Origin: an uncultured Pelagibacteraceae bacterium
GTDB taxonomy: Bacteria > Pseudomonadota > Alphaproteobacteria > Pelagibacterales > Pelagibacteraceae
Assembly: GCA_902588975.1 (NCBI GenBank)
Contig: CACIRJ010000003.1
Span: 1 to 64,000 of the forward strand
Length of the DNA: 64,000 nucleotides
Direction: 5' to 3'
Shown here: piece after piece, positions 28,640-37,638 of the stretch
Numbering within the stretch: the stretch's first letter is position 1
How the letters are laid out: every line of letters begins with the position of its first letter
Notes under the pieces: model-generated
Database searches by the model: none
What the model saw: only the letters and a program-made list of their open reading frames with translations
What the model was told of the DNA's origin: nothing
Made by a program: the position numbers and the translations under genes

Positions 28640-29888
28640 TAGCTCTTTTTCCTAAAAGTTTAAAATAGATAAACATAAAAATTAATAGAAACACTACAAT
28701 CACAATAGAAACTGCAGAACCCATACCAATATCCCCGATTGAAAAACCTTGTTGATATACATTTATTGGCAATGTTCTTGTACCTGATGCTCCGCCAGTG
28801 AGTAAGAAGATGTCTTCAAATTTATTAAAATTCCAAATAAATCTGATCATAAATAGAATTGAGATCACTGCTAATATCTGAGGCAAAGTAATATTAAGAA
28901 ATTTTTGGATAGGATTTGCACCATCAACATCAGCCGCTTCATACAACTCTTTTGGAACTGCTTGAAGACGAGCAAGAATAAATAAAAATGCTAGAGGAAA
29001 ATATCTCCAAATTTCAAAAATAATTACAGTTGTTAATGCTAACCTTAATTTGAAATCAAAACCAAGTATATTTAAAGTTACATATTTTTGCCCGAGCAAA
29101 TTTATTGGTCCATCAATAATTTGATAATTAATTAACAAATTATTTAAAGTTCCACTTGTTGGATCAAGTAAAAGTTCCCAGGTATAAGCAAGAGCAACAA
29201 CTGGCGCAACATAAGGAAATAAAAGAACGCTTCTCATAAATGTTCTTCCAAAAAATTTTTGATTTACCATTTGTGCAGCTAAAATTCCAAAAACTATTGC
29301 ACCTATTGTTCCAAAAAAAGTGTAATAAAAAGTTGTTGATAATAGATCAATAAACGCTTTGTCTTTAATTACTTTTTTGAAATTATTTAAAGTAAATTCA
29401 TAAGTTAATAATATATTTTGTGACTTACCTGATAGTTTAGGTTTATAAGATTTTAGTTCCTTCTTAGAAATTTCTTGATTATTAGTATTTTGAAAAACTA
29501 TTTCTAAATTTTCTCGATATTTTTTTGGCCAATTACCTAACTCACAGTGAAGTAACTTTCGCTTAAATTCACATCTTTTATCTAAATTTGTAGGTTCGAT
29601 ATTATCTGGATATTTATCTTTAAATTTTACATTAGTAATTTCTTGTGTAAGAGAGCTATTTCTTAATTTATAAATTATTTTTATTTGAGTTGGATTGTTT
29701 TTAATTATTTTTACTAATTTTTTTGCTCTCGGTTCAGGAATTCTCAAATCTTTAAGCTCTACATTTTTAAAGCTGATCCAAATGTTGGAAAATATTGGAA
29801 ATAAAATTATAGAAAATACTAAAAGAACCGATGGTAATATTAATAGATAAGCAGTTCTTTTTTCAATTTTTGCAAGTTTTGTACTCAT
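28629..29888 (-). CDS. Carbohydrate ABC transporter permease (MalF-like) with an insert after TM1
   Basis: EAADVDGANPIQKFLNITLPQI (EAA loop); about 120-aa non-membrane insert after TM1. Confidence 0.9.
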   Translation of the reverse strand: MSTKLAKIEKRTAYLLILPSVLLVFSIILFPIFSNIWISFKNVELKDLRIPEPRAKKLVKIIKNNPTQIKIIYKLRNSSLTQEITNVKFKDKYPDNIEPTNLDKRCEFKRKLLHCELGNWPKKYRENLEIVFQNTNNQEISKKELKSYKPKLSGKSQNILLTYEFTLNNFKKVIKDKAFIDLLSTTFYYTFFGTIGAIVFGILAAQMVNQKFFGRTFMRSVLLFPYVAPVVALAYTWELLLDPTSGTLNNLLINYQIIDGPINLLGQKYVTLNILGFDFKLRLALTTVIIFEIWRYFPLAFLFILARLQAVPKELYEAADVDGANPIQKFLNITLPQILAVISILFMIRFIWNFNKFEDIFLLTGGASGTRTLPINVYQQGFSIGDIGMGSAVSIVIVVFLLIFMFIYFKLLGKRANEN

Positions 29889-29928
29889 AAAAAAAAGCGG
29901 ATAATTAATATTACCCGCTTTTTTTAAT
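29889..29928 (-). terminator. Hairpin with U-tract between the binding-protein gene and the MalF-like gene
   Basis: Minus strand AAAAAAAGCGGG TAATATTAATTAT CCGCTTTTTTTT; stem plus T-run just after the binding-protein stop at 29940. Confidence 0.65.
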
Positions 29929-29939
29929 TTTTTAAATTA

Positions 29940-31268
29940 CTAGAAACTAGCTAGCACAGTATTAATTTCATCTACTGCTTCATCTAGCGTCAATTGATCG
30001 TCTATGTATTGTCTAGTGATTCTATTTATAAATTTATTGTTAATAATTTTAGATGCTCTAGATAATTCACCTTCTTTAACACCCCATCTATTAGCAGTAT
30101 CTAAACCAGCAACAATATTATTAATCACATCTGCTGAATATAGATCTGTTAAAGGAGCTTTTCTATCAACTCCAACAGGTAGTTTACTCCAAGCTGTTGT
30201 AAATGCATTTGGATCACTCGCATTACCTCTTCTCACTGGGAATTTACCTTCTGGTGCTATAGATAAAGTACTAGTGTATCCTTCATCCATTGAATAAAGA
30301 ATAAACTGCTTAGCTTCATCGGTATCTGCATCTGCAGTTACACCAAAGTATCTAACATCCGCCCAAGCTGCACCTTTTACATTATTTGGTCCACTAAAAT
30401 TAGTAATAAAACCAGTTTTAGATGCCAATTCAGGTGATGTAGGATCACTGTTAATTGTTGGTGGAGCTGAGTCTCTTAAACCAGCTAATTCATCCATAAT
30501 AAATGGTGACCATATTATCATTGGAGTTTTACCAGCGAAATAAAGTTCTCTTGATTGTTTCCAATAAAGTTCTCCTGGAGGGCTAGCCTTAGCTAATTTT
30601 TTATAAAACTGTAAAGAATTCTTTAAAGCTCTACCTTGTTTTTTTGTTCCACCTTTTTTTACAATATTTACACCATTCGCAAGCAGAACATGTTCCAAAA
30701 CCTGACTCATAAAGTTTTCATCAGTTTTAGTTGCAGCAACAAATCCAAACATATCATTGCTAGATAAAGCATCTATTGCTTTCTCAATGTTTGCATAAGT
30801 TGTTGGTGGTTCTAACCCAGCGGCTTTAAATAAATCTTTTCTATAAACGACCATCTGTGTCCAGCCATCTACTGGCACGGCTGCAATTTTCCCACCTTTT
30901 TTAGCCATCTTTAAAGCGCCTGGAGCAAAAGTATTTTTTCCAAGTGTTTTAATTATATCATTATTTGCATCAACGTCTAAAATTCCCGCTTCAGCCCATG
31001 GCAAGACATATTGAAGTGTATGATAAATTACATCAGGAAGATCTCCCGCTGCTGCTGCTGCAGTAGCTCTTGTTCCTAAATCTTTTTCATCGATCGGGAT
31101 AACTTCAACTCCAATTCCAGTTTTAGCTTCAAAAGCTTTAGCCATCTCTTCTTGCTTAGCCATCCTTGCTGGTTGAGTTTCTGTCGTCCAGAATTTGATA
31201 TCTGCAAATGCAATTGAATTAAAAACAAAAGCTATTGCAGAGATTGATATTAATATATTTTTAAACAT
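29940..31268 (-). CDS. ABC transporter extracellular carbohydrate-binding protein (family 1)
   Basis: Signal peptide; DIKFWTTETQPARMAKQEEMAKAFEAKTGIGVEVI, ADLPDVIYH. Confidence 0.92.
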   Translation of the reverse strand: MFKNILISISAIAFVFNSIAFADIKFWTTETQPARMAKQEEMAKAFEAKTGIGVEVIPIDEKDLGTRATAAAAAGDLPDVIYHTLQYVLPWAEAGILDVDANNDIIKTLGKNTFAPGALKMAKKGGKIAAVPVDGWTQMVVYRKDLFKAAGLEPPTTYANIEKAIDALSSNDMFGFVAATKTDENFMSQVLEHVLLANGVNIVKKGGTKKQGRALKNSLQFYKKLAKASPPGELYWKQSRELYFAGKTPMIIWSPFIMDELAGLRDSAPPTINSDPTSPELASKTGFITNFSGPNNVKGAAWADVRYFGVTADADTDEAKQFILYSMDEGYTSTLSIAPEGKFPVRRGNASDPNAFTTAWSKLPVGVDRKAPLTDLYSADVINNIVAGLDTANRWGVKEGELSRASKIINNKFINRITRQYIDDQLTLDEAVDEINTVLASF

Positions 31269-31381
31269 ATATTCCCCTCTTTTTTTCTTGTTTTCTAAAG
31301 TTATTTAAAAATTAACACATAATGAACATTTAAAAGAAGAATAACAAGTATGTAAATTACACAATACTACCTGAGATTGAT

Positions 31382-32467
31382 TTAGGAATTTTTGAAAGAT
31401 ATACCTTTATTATCAAATAAATGGCAACGAAATGGATCAAAACCTATTTTAACAGTATCACCTACTTTAATATCAGTGTCCCCATCAGTTTGTACAACAA
31501 GAGGGTCTCCCTCTTTCTCTAAATATAAATATGTTCCTGACCCTAATTTTTCTACGACGAAAACCTTGCTTTCCCACAATGAATCTGTTTTTGCATTTAA
31601 TATCAAGTGCTCAGGTCTTATTCCAATTTTTATACTATCACCTACTTTAATATTTTCAGAAATTTTTGGTACACTTAACTTTCCAGTTCCCATTATATCT
31701 ACCTCAGAACTTTTTGAACTTTTACTTAAAATTTTACTATCTATAAAATTCATTTTTGGAGATCCGATAAAACCACCAACAAATAAATTATCTGGGTTAT
31801 TATATAGATTCATGGGTGATCCCTTTTGTGAAACTATCCCTTGATCCAAAACAACAATATCGTTTGCAAGTGTCATGGCTTCAGTCTGATCATGAGTTAC
31901 ATAAATCATTGTTGCATTAAGTTGATCATGTAATTTTGCCAATTCTACTCTCATTTGTACTCTTAGAGCTGCATCTAAGTTAGATAATGGTTCATCAAAT
32001 AAGAAAACTTTTGGTTTTCTTGTAATAGCTCTACCTATAGCTACTCTTTGACGTTGTCCTCCAGATAATTGTTTGGGTTTTCGTTCAAGATACTCTTCTA
32101 TTTGTAGAATTTTAGCAGCCTCCATTACTCTTTGCTCTATCTCTTCTTTTGATTTTTTTTCAATCTTTAAACCAAAAGCCATATTATCAAAAACTGTCAT
32201 ATGCGGATAAAGAGCATAGGATTGAAATACCATTGCAATATTTCTTTCTTTAGGTGGTAGATCGTTAACAACTTTATCATCAATAGATATTGTGCCAGAG
32301 TTGATTTCTTCTAAACCAGCAATCATTCTTAAAATTGTAGATTTACCACAACCACTTGGTCCTACTAGAACAGTAAAAGACTCGCTCTTTATATCAAGAG
32401 AAACATCTTTGATAACATGCGTATTTCCAAAATACTTGTTTACTTTATCTATTTTAATACTCGCCAT
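31382..32467 (-). CDS. ABC transporter ATP-binding protein (MalK/UgpC-like)
   Basis: VGPSGCGKSTILRMIAGLE, LSGGQRQRVAIGRAI, C-terminal TOBE-like region. Confidence 0.95.
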   Translation of the reverse strand: MASIKIDKVNKYFGNTHVIKDVSLDIKSESFTVLVGPSGCGKSTILRMIAGLEEINSGTISIDDKVVNDLPPKERNIAMVFQSYALYPHMTVFDNMAFGLKIEKKSKEEIEQRVMEAAKILQIEEYLERKPKQLSGGQRQRVAIGRAITRKPKVFLFDEPLSNLDAALRVQMRVELAKLHDQLNATMIYVTHDQTEAMTLANDIVVLDQGIVSQKGSPMNLYNNPDNLFVGGFIGSPKMNFIDSKILSKSSKSSEVDIMGTGKLSVPKISENIKVGDSIKIGIRPEHLILNAKTDSLWESKVFVVEKLGSGTYLYLEKEGDPLVVQTDGDTDIKVGDTVKIGFDPFRCHLFDNKGISFKNS

Positions 32468-32469
32468 TT

Positions 32470-33429
32470 TTAATTTAATATTAATTTTTTATTGTTAATA
32501 ATAGATTTAATTAATTTTGCCATCAAAGGGATTTTTTTTTGTTGGATTTTTTTTAGTATAAATGGAGCAATTTCTCTTGCAAGTTGCTCTCCCTCTACAG
32601 TTTCATTTAGCATAAATTTTCTTTTAGCATTATTAAATGTATAGCCTTGCCCCAAGTAACCTCCCATTTTACTATTTCTACCTCCAGCAGCACTGACGTA
32701 TAGATCTCCAACTCCAGCTAATCCAAGAGCGGTTTCAATTTTTCCTTTAAAATATTTAGTAATATATATCATCTCATTAATAGATTTTTTGAATAAACTT
32801 GATGACATATTTAAACTATCTCCAGCCCCGATAATCATTGAATAAATATTTTTAATTGCTGAACAAATTTCTATTCCAATAATATCTTTCGAAGTCTCTG
32901 TTATGTAATATTTTGTAGAAATCATTTTGCATATATTCTGTGCAGTTTTTATATTTTTATTAGCAACAACAACACTTGTTTGTTTTTTATTAGAAAGTTC
33001 TTTTGCTAAACAAGGTCCTTTTAAGACAGATATATTTATATTTTTATTATTTTTTTTTATATCTTCAGAAATAGTATAAATTTTTTGCTTTTTTTTATCA
33101 TACTTTAAGCCTTTAGTAAGAATTAGAACTGGACTTTTGATTTTTGATTGTTTGAATTCTTCACTTATAAATTTTATTCCTGATAAACTTAAAGCAACAA
33201 CAACTAAATCATATTTTTTTTTTAGTAAGTTTGTTGAATATTTTTTATACTTTAGCTTACTAGGTAAATTTTTTTTCAAACTTGAATGATATTTATTATT
33301 TGAAGATAAATTTTTAATAAAAACTTTATTATATGGCTCTGTTATTATTACTTTGTTTTTATTATCAATACATGGAAAAGTAAAAGCTGATCCCATTGCT
33401 CCTCCACCTATTATTAATATTTCTTTCAC
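32470..33429 (-). CDS. gpsA: Glycerol-3-phosphate dehydrogenase [NAD(P)+]
   Basis: ILIIGGGAMGSAFTF, LTKGLKYD, VLKGPCLAKE, GLAGVGDLYVSA. The track start at 33471 lies inside proW; a GTG at 33429 overlapping the proW TAG (CTAGTG) gives the natural N-terminus. Confidence 0.88.
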   Translation of the reverse strand: MKEILIIGGGAMGSAFTFPCIDNKNKVIITEPYNKVFIKNLSSNNKYHSSLKKNLPSKLKYKKYSTNLLKKKYDLVVVALSLSGIKFISEEFKQSKIKSPVLILTKGLKYDKKKQKIYTISEDIKKNNKNINISVLKGPCLAKELSNKKQTSVVVANKNIKTAQNICKMISTKYYITETSKDIIGIEICSAIKNIYSMIIGAGDSLNMSSSLFKKSINEMIYITKYFKGKIETALGLAGVGDLYVSAAGGRNSKMGGYLGQGYTFNNAKRKFMLNETVEGEQLAREIAPFILKKIQQKKIPLMAKLIKSIINNKKLILN

Positions 33430-35456
33430 TAGTTGATAAATCCTAATTTTTTCTTCATTTGATTTGACCATTCAACTAACAATCTATCTGCAGTCAAACC
33501 TATAAATGCAACACATAATCCTATTATTAAACCTTTGCCCCCGTCACTAAAAGACAATGCCCGAAATATTTCTTGCGACAAGTCAACAGTTCCAATAAAT
33601 CCAGCTATCATTACCATAAATAAAGCAAACATTAATGTTTGATTTGCGCCCAGTATAATTTCTGGAAAGGCTAAAGGCATTTTTACTTTCCATAATAATT
33701 GTCTTTCTGTACATCCAGAAGTTATAGATGCCTCTATAATTTGTTGTGGAACATTTCTTAGTCCAAAAACAGTATATCTTATCATTGGTATTGAGGAATA
33801 TATAACTATTGCAAATATTGCTGAAACATCACTTATTTGAAATAGCATTATTGCTGGAAGTAGATAAATAAATGATGGAAATGTTTGAAAAATATCACAA
33901 ATATTTAAAACTAACTTTGTTCTTCTCTCTTTCTTTGATGCCCATATCCCCAAAGGAATTCCAATAAGTGCACATATTACTAATGATGCAAATACCATGT
34001 ATAAAGTAATCATTGCTCTTACCCAATAACCAGATGATGCTATAAAAAATACGAATAACATTACTGTTAACGCTAGTCTCATTTTACCAAGCTTCCACCC
34101 AATTGCTCCGACAAATAAAATTACTCCAGTCCATGGCATAGATTGAAATACAGCTTTAAGAGGCATCAAAAAATATATTAACATCCAATCTCTAAAAATT
34201 CCTAATGGTACAAATAAAGATCTTGTAAATGATTTAATGGCATTATCTAAATATACAGATGCTGAAACTGTTAACTCTTTTGGATATTCATTAAAAAATG
34301 GAAAAAGAAAAACTAAGATAGAGCAAATTATAATTGCAAAAAAAGTTGCGCACAAATATGGATTTCTCTTTAAAAAATTTCCCTCTCTTCGCTCTGGTTC
34401 TTTTAATGCTAAAGCTTGACTATATCTATCAAGTGTAATTGCGATCAAAACAACCGCAACACCAATTTCAAAAGCCTCACCTAACCTTAAGCCTTGCAAT
34501 CTAATTAACAAGTCATGGCCTAAACCAGGTTGTCCAATAAATGCAGCTATAACTATCATTGCAAGACATTGCATAATAACTTGATTTATTCCCAACATAA
34601 TTGGAGATCTAGCTGCAGGAATTTCAACTTTGAACAGCATTTGCCACTTTGTGCAACCAGCCATAACCCCAGCTTCTTTTATTTCTTGTGATATATTTTG
34701 TAATCCTAAAATAGTTAATCTAGCCATTGGTGGAAAAGCAAATATTACGGTTGCAATAACTCCAGCTTTAGTCCCTATTCCAACAAATATAACTACCAGT
34801 ATTAAATAAGAAAAATGAGGTAAAGATTGTAAAATATTTAACATTGGCCATAAAAAGTTTGCAAATCTTTTTCTCTTGACCGCAAGTATACCCAAACACA
34901 ATCCTATTAATGCAGCCAAAGGTGCAGAGACAGAAATAGCTGCTAAAGATTTCATTGATAGTTCCCATATTCCCCGTTTACTAAACAATATTAAGTAAGC
35001 AAAACATGTTCCACCCAACAATGCCAATCTCCAACCTCTCAAATAAAAACCTAATATTACTGTAAGTGTTATTATAAATATCCACGGTAAAGGTCCTATT
35101 TCGTAGCTTGGAAAACCTTTATGCAAGACTGCTTCTGTAAAATCTAAAAATTTATCGACGTAGTTTGCTATACCTCTTGTGAAATCTCTAAAAGTAAACA
35201 AACCGAAAATTTCATACTTTCTTAGAAATTGTATTAATGCGTTTGTCCAATCTACAAATGGTATAAATCCATCTATTGATCCGCATCCTCCCAAGCAACT
35301 TTTTGGAGGAATATAAGCCCAATGTGGTGTTTTGGATGAAATCGTATAATTAGGAACAATATAACGAAGCAACCATAACAAAAAGAATGGTCCAAAAATA
35401 AATAAAAATTTTCCTTTAAAAATGGTTTTAATTTTATTCATTCTTATCTTCTGCAA
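33429..35456 (-). CDS. proW: Glycine betaine/proline-type ABC transporter permease with two fused permease domains
   Basis: Two copies of the ProW domain: GVMAGCTKWQMLFKVEIPAARSPIMLGINQ and SITSGCTERQLLWKVKMPLAFPEIILGANQ. Confidence 0.92.
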   Translation of the reverse strand: MQKIRMNKIKTIFKGKFLFIFGPFFLLWLLRYIVPNYTISSKTPHWAYIPPKSCLGGCGSIDGFIPFVDWTNALIQFLRKYEIFGLFTFRDFTRGIANYVDKFLDFTEAVLHKGFPSYEIGPLPWIFIITLTVILGFYLRGWRLALLGGTCFAYLILFSKRGIWELSMKSLAAISVSAPLAALIGLCLGILAVKRKRFANFLWPMLNILQSLPHFSYLILVVIFVGIGTKAGVIATVIFAFPPMARLTILGLQNISQEIKEAGVMAGCTKWQMLFKVEIPAARSPIMLGINQVIMQCLAMIVIAAFIGQPGLGHDLLIRLQGLRLGEAFEIGVAVVLIAITLDRYSQALALKEPERREGNFLKRNPYLCATFFAIIICSILVFLFPFFNEYPKELTVSASVYLDNAIKSFTRSLFVPLGIFRDWMLIYFLMPLKAVFQSMPWTGVILFVGAIGWKLGKMRLALTVMLFVFFIASSGYWVRAMITLYMVFASLVICALIGIPLGIWASKKERRTKLVLNICDIFQTFPSFIYLLPAIMLFQISDVSAIFAIVIYSSIPMIRYTVFGLRNVPQQIIEASITSGCTERQLLWKVKMPLAFPEIILGANQTLMFALFMVMIAGFIGTVDLSQEIFRALSFSDGGKGLIIGLCVAFIGLTADRLLVEWSNQMKKKLGFIN

Positions 35457-36462
35457 ATAAAGCTTTGATTATTTCTTTTTTGCTTAATGAACCAATAACT
35501 TTTTTATTTTCATCAATAACAGAGTAAGATCCTTCGGATTTTAAAACTTTTGATGCGATTTTTTCAATCTTTTCTTTACAGTTAACAGTATTATCATAGA
35601 GTTTTTTGTCCTTATTATTCATAACACTTTCAGCGTTTAATAACTTAGATCTAGGAATATCTTTTGTAAATTCTGCAACATAATCAGTAGCTGGTTTTGT
35701 GATTAATTCTTCAGGAGTGCCTACTTGGACTATTAATCCTTCATACATTATTGCTATTCTATCTGCCAATCTTATAGCTTCGTCAAAATCATGAGTTATA
35801 AAAACAATTGTCTTTTTAAGCATATTTTGAAGTCTCAAAAACTCGTTTTGCATCTCTTTTCTAATCAATGGATCTAAAGCTGAAAAAGGTTCATCTAAAA
35901 ACCAAACATCTGGTTCAACCGCTAAAGACCTTGCTAGTCCAACTCTTTGTTGTTGACCTCCTGAAAGTTCTCTAGGATAATATTTTTCTCTACCTTCAAG
36001 ACCAACTAATTTAATGACCTCTTTTGCTCTATCTTCTCTTTTAATAGGCTCTATTCCTTGCACCTCTAAAGGAAATGCAACATTTTGTAAAACTGTTCTG
36101 TGAGGTAATAAAGCAAAATGCTGAAATACCATTCCCATTTTATGTCTTCTTATTTCGATTAACTCTTTATCGCTAGCTTTTAATAAATCTTTACCCTCAA
36201 AAAAAACTTGACCATCAGTTGGTTGAATAAGTTTAGACATACATCTTAACAATGTTGACTTACCAGATCCACTCAATCCCATAATAACCAATATTTCTCC
36301 AGTTTTTACATCGATAGATGCATCTCTAACCGCAGGTATATATTTATTTGATTTTAGTTGTTCAGTTGATGGATTATTATTATTTTCTTTTAAAAACTTT
36401 TCTGGATTCTCTCCATATAATTTCCAAATATTTGAACATGAAATTTTGATTTGATCGTCCAT
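35434..36462 (-). CDS. proV: Glycine betaine/proline ABC transporter ATP-binding protein
   Basis: VIMGLSGSGKSTLLRCMSKLIQPTDG, LSGGQQQRVGLARSL, C-terminal CBS-like remnant. Confidence 0.94.
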   Translation of the reverse strand: MDDQIKISCSNIWKLYGENPEKFLKENNNNPSTEQLKSNKYIPAVRDASIDVKTGEILVIMGLSGSGKSTLLRCMSKLIQPTDGQVFFEGKDLLKASDKELIEIRRHKMGMVFQHFALLPHRTVLQNVAFPLEVQGIEPIKREDRAKEVIKLVGLEGREKYYPRELSGGQQQRVGLARSLAVEPDVWFLDEPFSALDPLIRKEMQNEFLRLQNMLKKTIVFITHDFDEAIRLADRIAIMYEGLIVQVGTPEELITKPATDYVAEFTKDIPRSKLLNAESVMNNKDKKLYDNTVNCKEKIEKIASKVLKSEGSYSVIDENKKVIGSLSKKEIIKALFAEDKNE

Positions 36463-36493
36463 AATAAATAAAGTTAAGAGAACTTAACATAAA

Positions 36494-36536
36494 ATAAAAA
36501 AAAAACGAACCGACTTAAGATTATGTCGGTTCGTTT
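36494..36536 (-). terminator. Hairpin with U-tract between proX and proV
   Basis: AAACGAACCGAC (36503-36514) / GTCGGTTCGTTT (36525-36536), perfect 12-bp stem, followed on the minus strand by a T-run. Confidence 0.8.
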
Positions 36537-36552
36537 CTAAATAGATTAAAAA

Positions 36553-37497
36553 TTACTTAATCCAATTGCTCCATTTAGATTTGTGGTCATCTAACCATTT
36601 TTGAGCAGCTGCTGATACTTCTAAACCATCTGTATCCTTATAGTTAGCCATTTTGTCAATGTCTGGACCAGAAAAATTCATCTGTTTCAACAACTTATAT
36701 CCCGCAGGATGATTTTTTTTGAAATCAGCATTAACTGCTAATTTTAAATAACCACTTGCTGGGTTTCCACAATCATAAAGTGCAGTTTTATTGATTCCCC
36801 ATGAAGGATCCTTCGTACAAGCTGGATCATGTTTAGGAAACTCAACAAACTTACCTGGATATTTTGCACCGATGAAATTTGGTGACCAGTTAAACACAAC
36901 TACAGCTTTTCCTTGAGCCACACCTGCATCTAATTCAGCCCAAATAGCATCTGCAGAACCTGCATTTTTAACCATGAAGTTCATACCTAAAGCCTCAACT
37001 TTTTCAGCATCATGTTTTAACCAATCAACAGGACCACCGATAAATACTCCCTTACCTCCAGAGTCTGCTCTTGCAAAAAGATCTGCACATTTATTTAGAG
37101 CTTTCCAATCTGGTAGACCAGGACAAAGTTTTTCAACATGGTTTGGATACCACCAGTCCTCTCTAGTTACTGCATCGTGAGTAAGAATTTCTTCAATTCC
37201 ACCACCAGCTTTTGCTTTTTCATAAGATGCTCCAAACGCACCTTCCCAAATTTCATGAACTAGATCAATATCACCGTCTGCCATTGCCTGGTATACTGCT
37301 TGTGAGTCCATATTAATATACTCTACTTTCTCACCTACCATTTTTAGCAATTCACCAACAACTTCAGCTCCAACTAATTGACTTGACCAATTGTGTGTTG
37401 GAATTTTAACAACTCCGCTTTTATCTGCATTCGCACCTGTAAAACTTAGAGCAAATGTAATCAAAAAAGCAGAAATTATTGATAAAAGTTTCTTCAT
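36553..37497 (-). CDS. proX: Glycine betaine/proline-type ABC transporter substrate-binding protein
   Basis: Signal peptide; IPTHNWSSQLVGAEVVGELLKMVGEKVEYINMDSQAVYQAMADGDIDLVHEIW. Confidence 0.93.
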   Translation of the reverse strand: MKKLLSIISAFLITFALSFTGANADKSGVVKIPTHNWSSQLVGAEVVGELLKMVGEKVEYINMDSQAVYQAMADGDIDLVHEIWEGAFGASYEKAKAGGGIEEILTHDAVTREDWWYPNHVEKLCPGLPDWKALNKCADLFARADSGGKGVFIGGPVDWLKHDAEKVEALGMNFMVKNAGSADAIWAELDAGVAQGKAVVVFNWSPNFIGAKYPGKFVEFPKHDPACTKDPSWGINKTALYDCGNPASGYLKLAVNADFKKNHPAGYKLLKQMNFSGPDIDKMANYKDTDGLEVSAAAQKWLDDHKSKWSNWIK

Positions 37498-37592
37498 TTA
37501 TTTCTCCTCTCTTAATATATTAAGTATTTAATTATCCTTAAATTTAATCTTACAGTCAACAAAAGTTGGTACTAAAATTTATATATACAATT

Positions 37593-37606
37593 AATCAGTA
37601 CTGATT
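37593..37606. promoter_or_regulatory. 14-bp perfect palindrome AATCAGTACTGATT in the proX/DUF1989-GcvT divergent intergenic region
   Basis: Direct reading; the only such palindrome I noticed in this 141-bp divergent spacer. Confidence 0.4.
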
Positions 37607-37638
37607 TATTCTCAAATATAAGTAATCATTGATTTAAA

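Noticed and set aside
30004-30297. 97-aa ORF antisense to the sugar-binding protein
   Set aside because: Nested antisense ORF without coding evidence.
31392-31844. 150-aa plus-strand ORF antisense to the MalK-like gene
   Set aside because: Mirror frame of a strongly conserved ATPase gene; no motif or independent support.
32470-33471. Long version of gpsA starting at 33471
   Set aside because: The extra N-terminus (MVKSNEEKIRIYQL) is the proW 3' end read in another frame; the GTG at 33429 gives the expected N-terminus.
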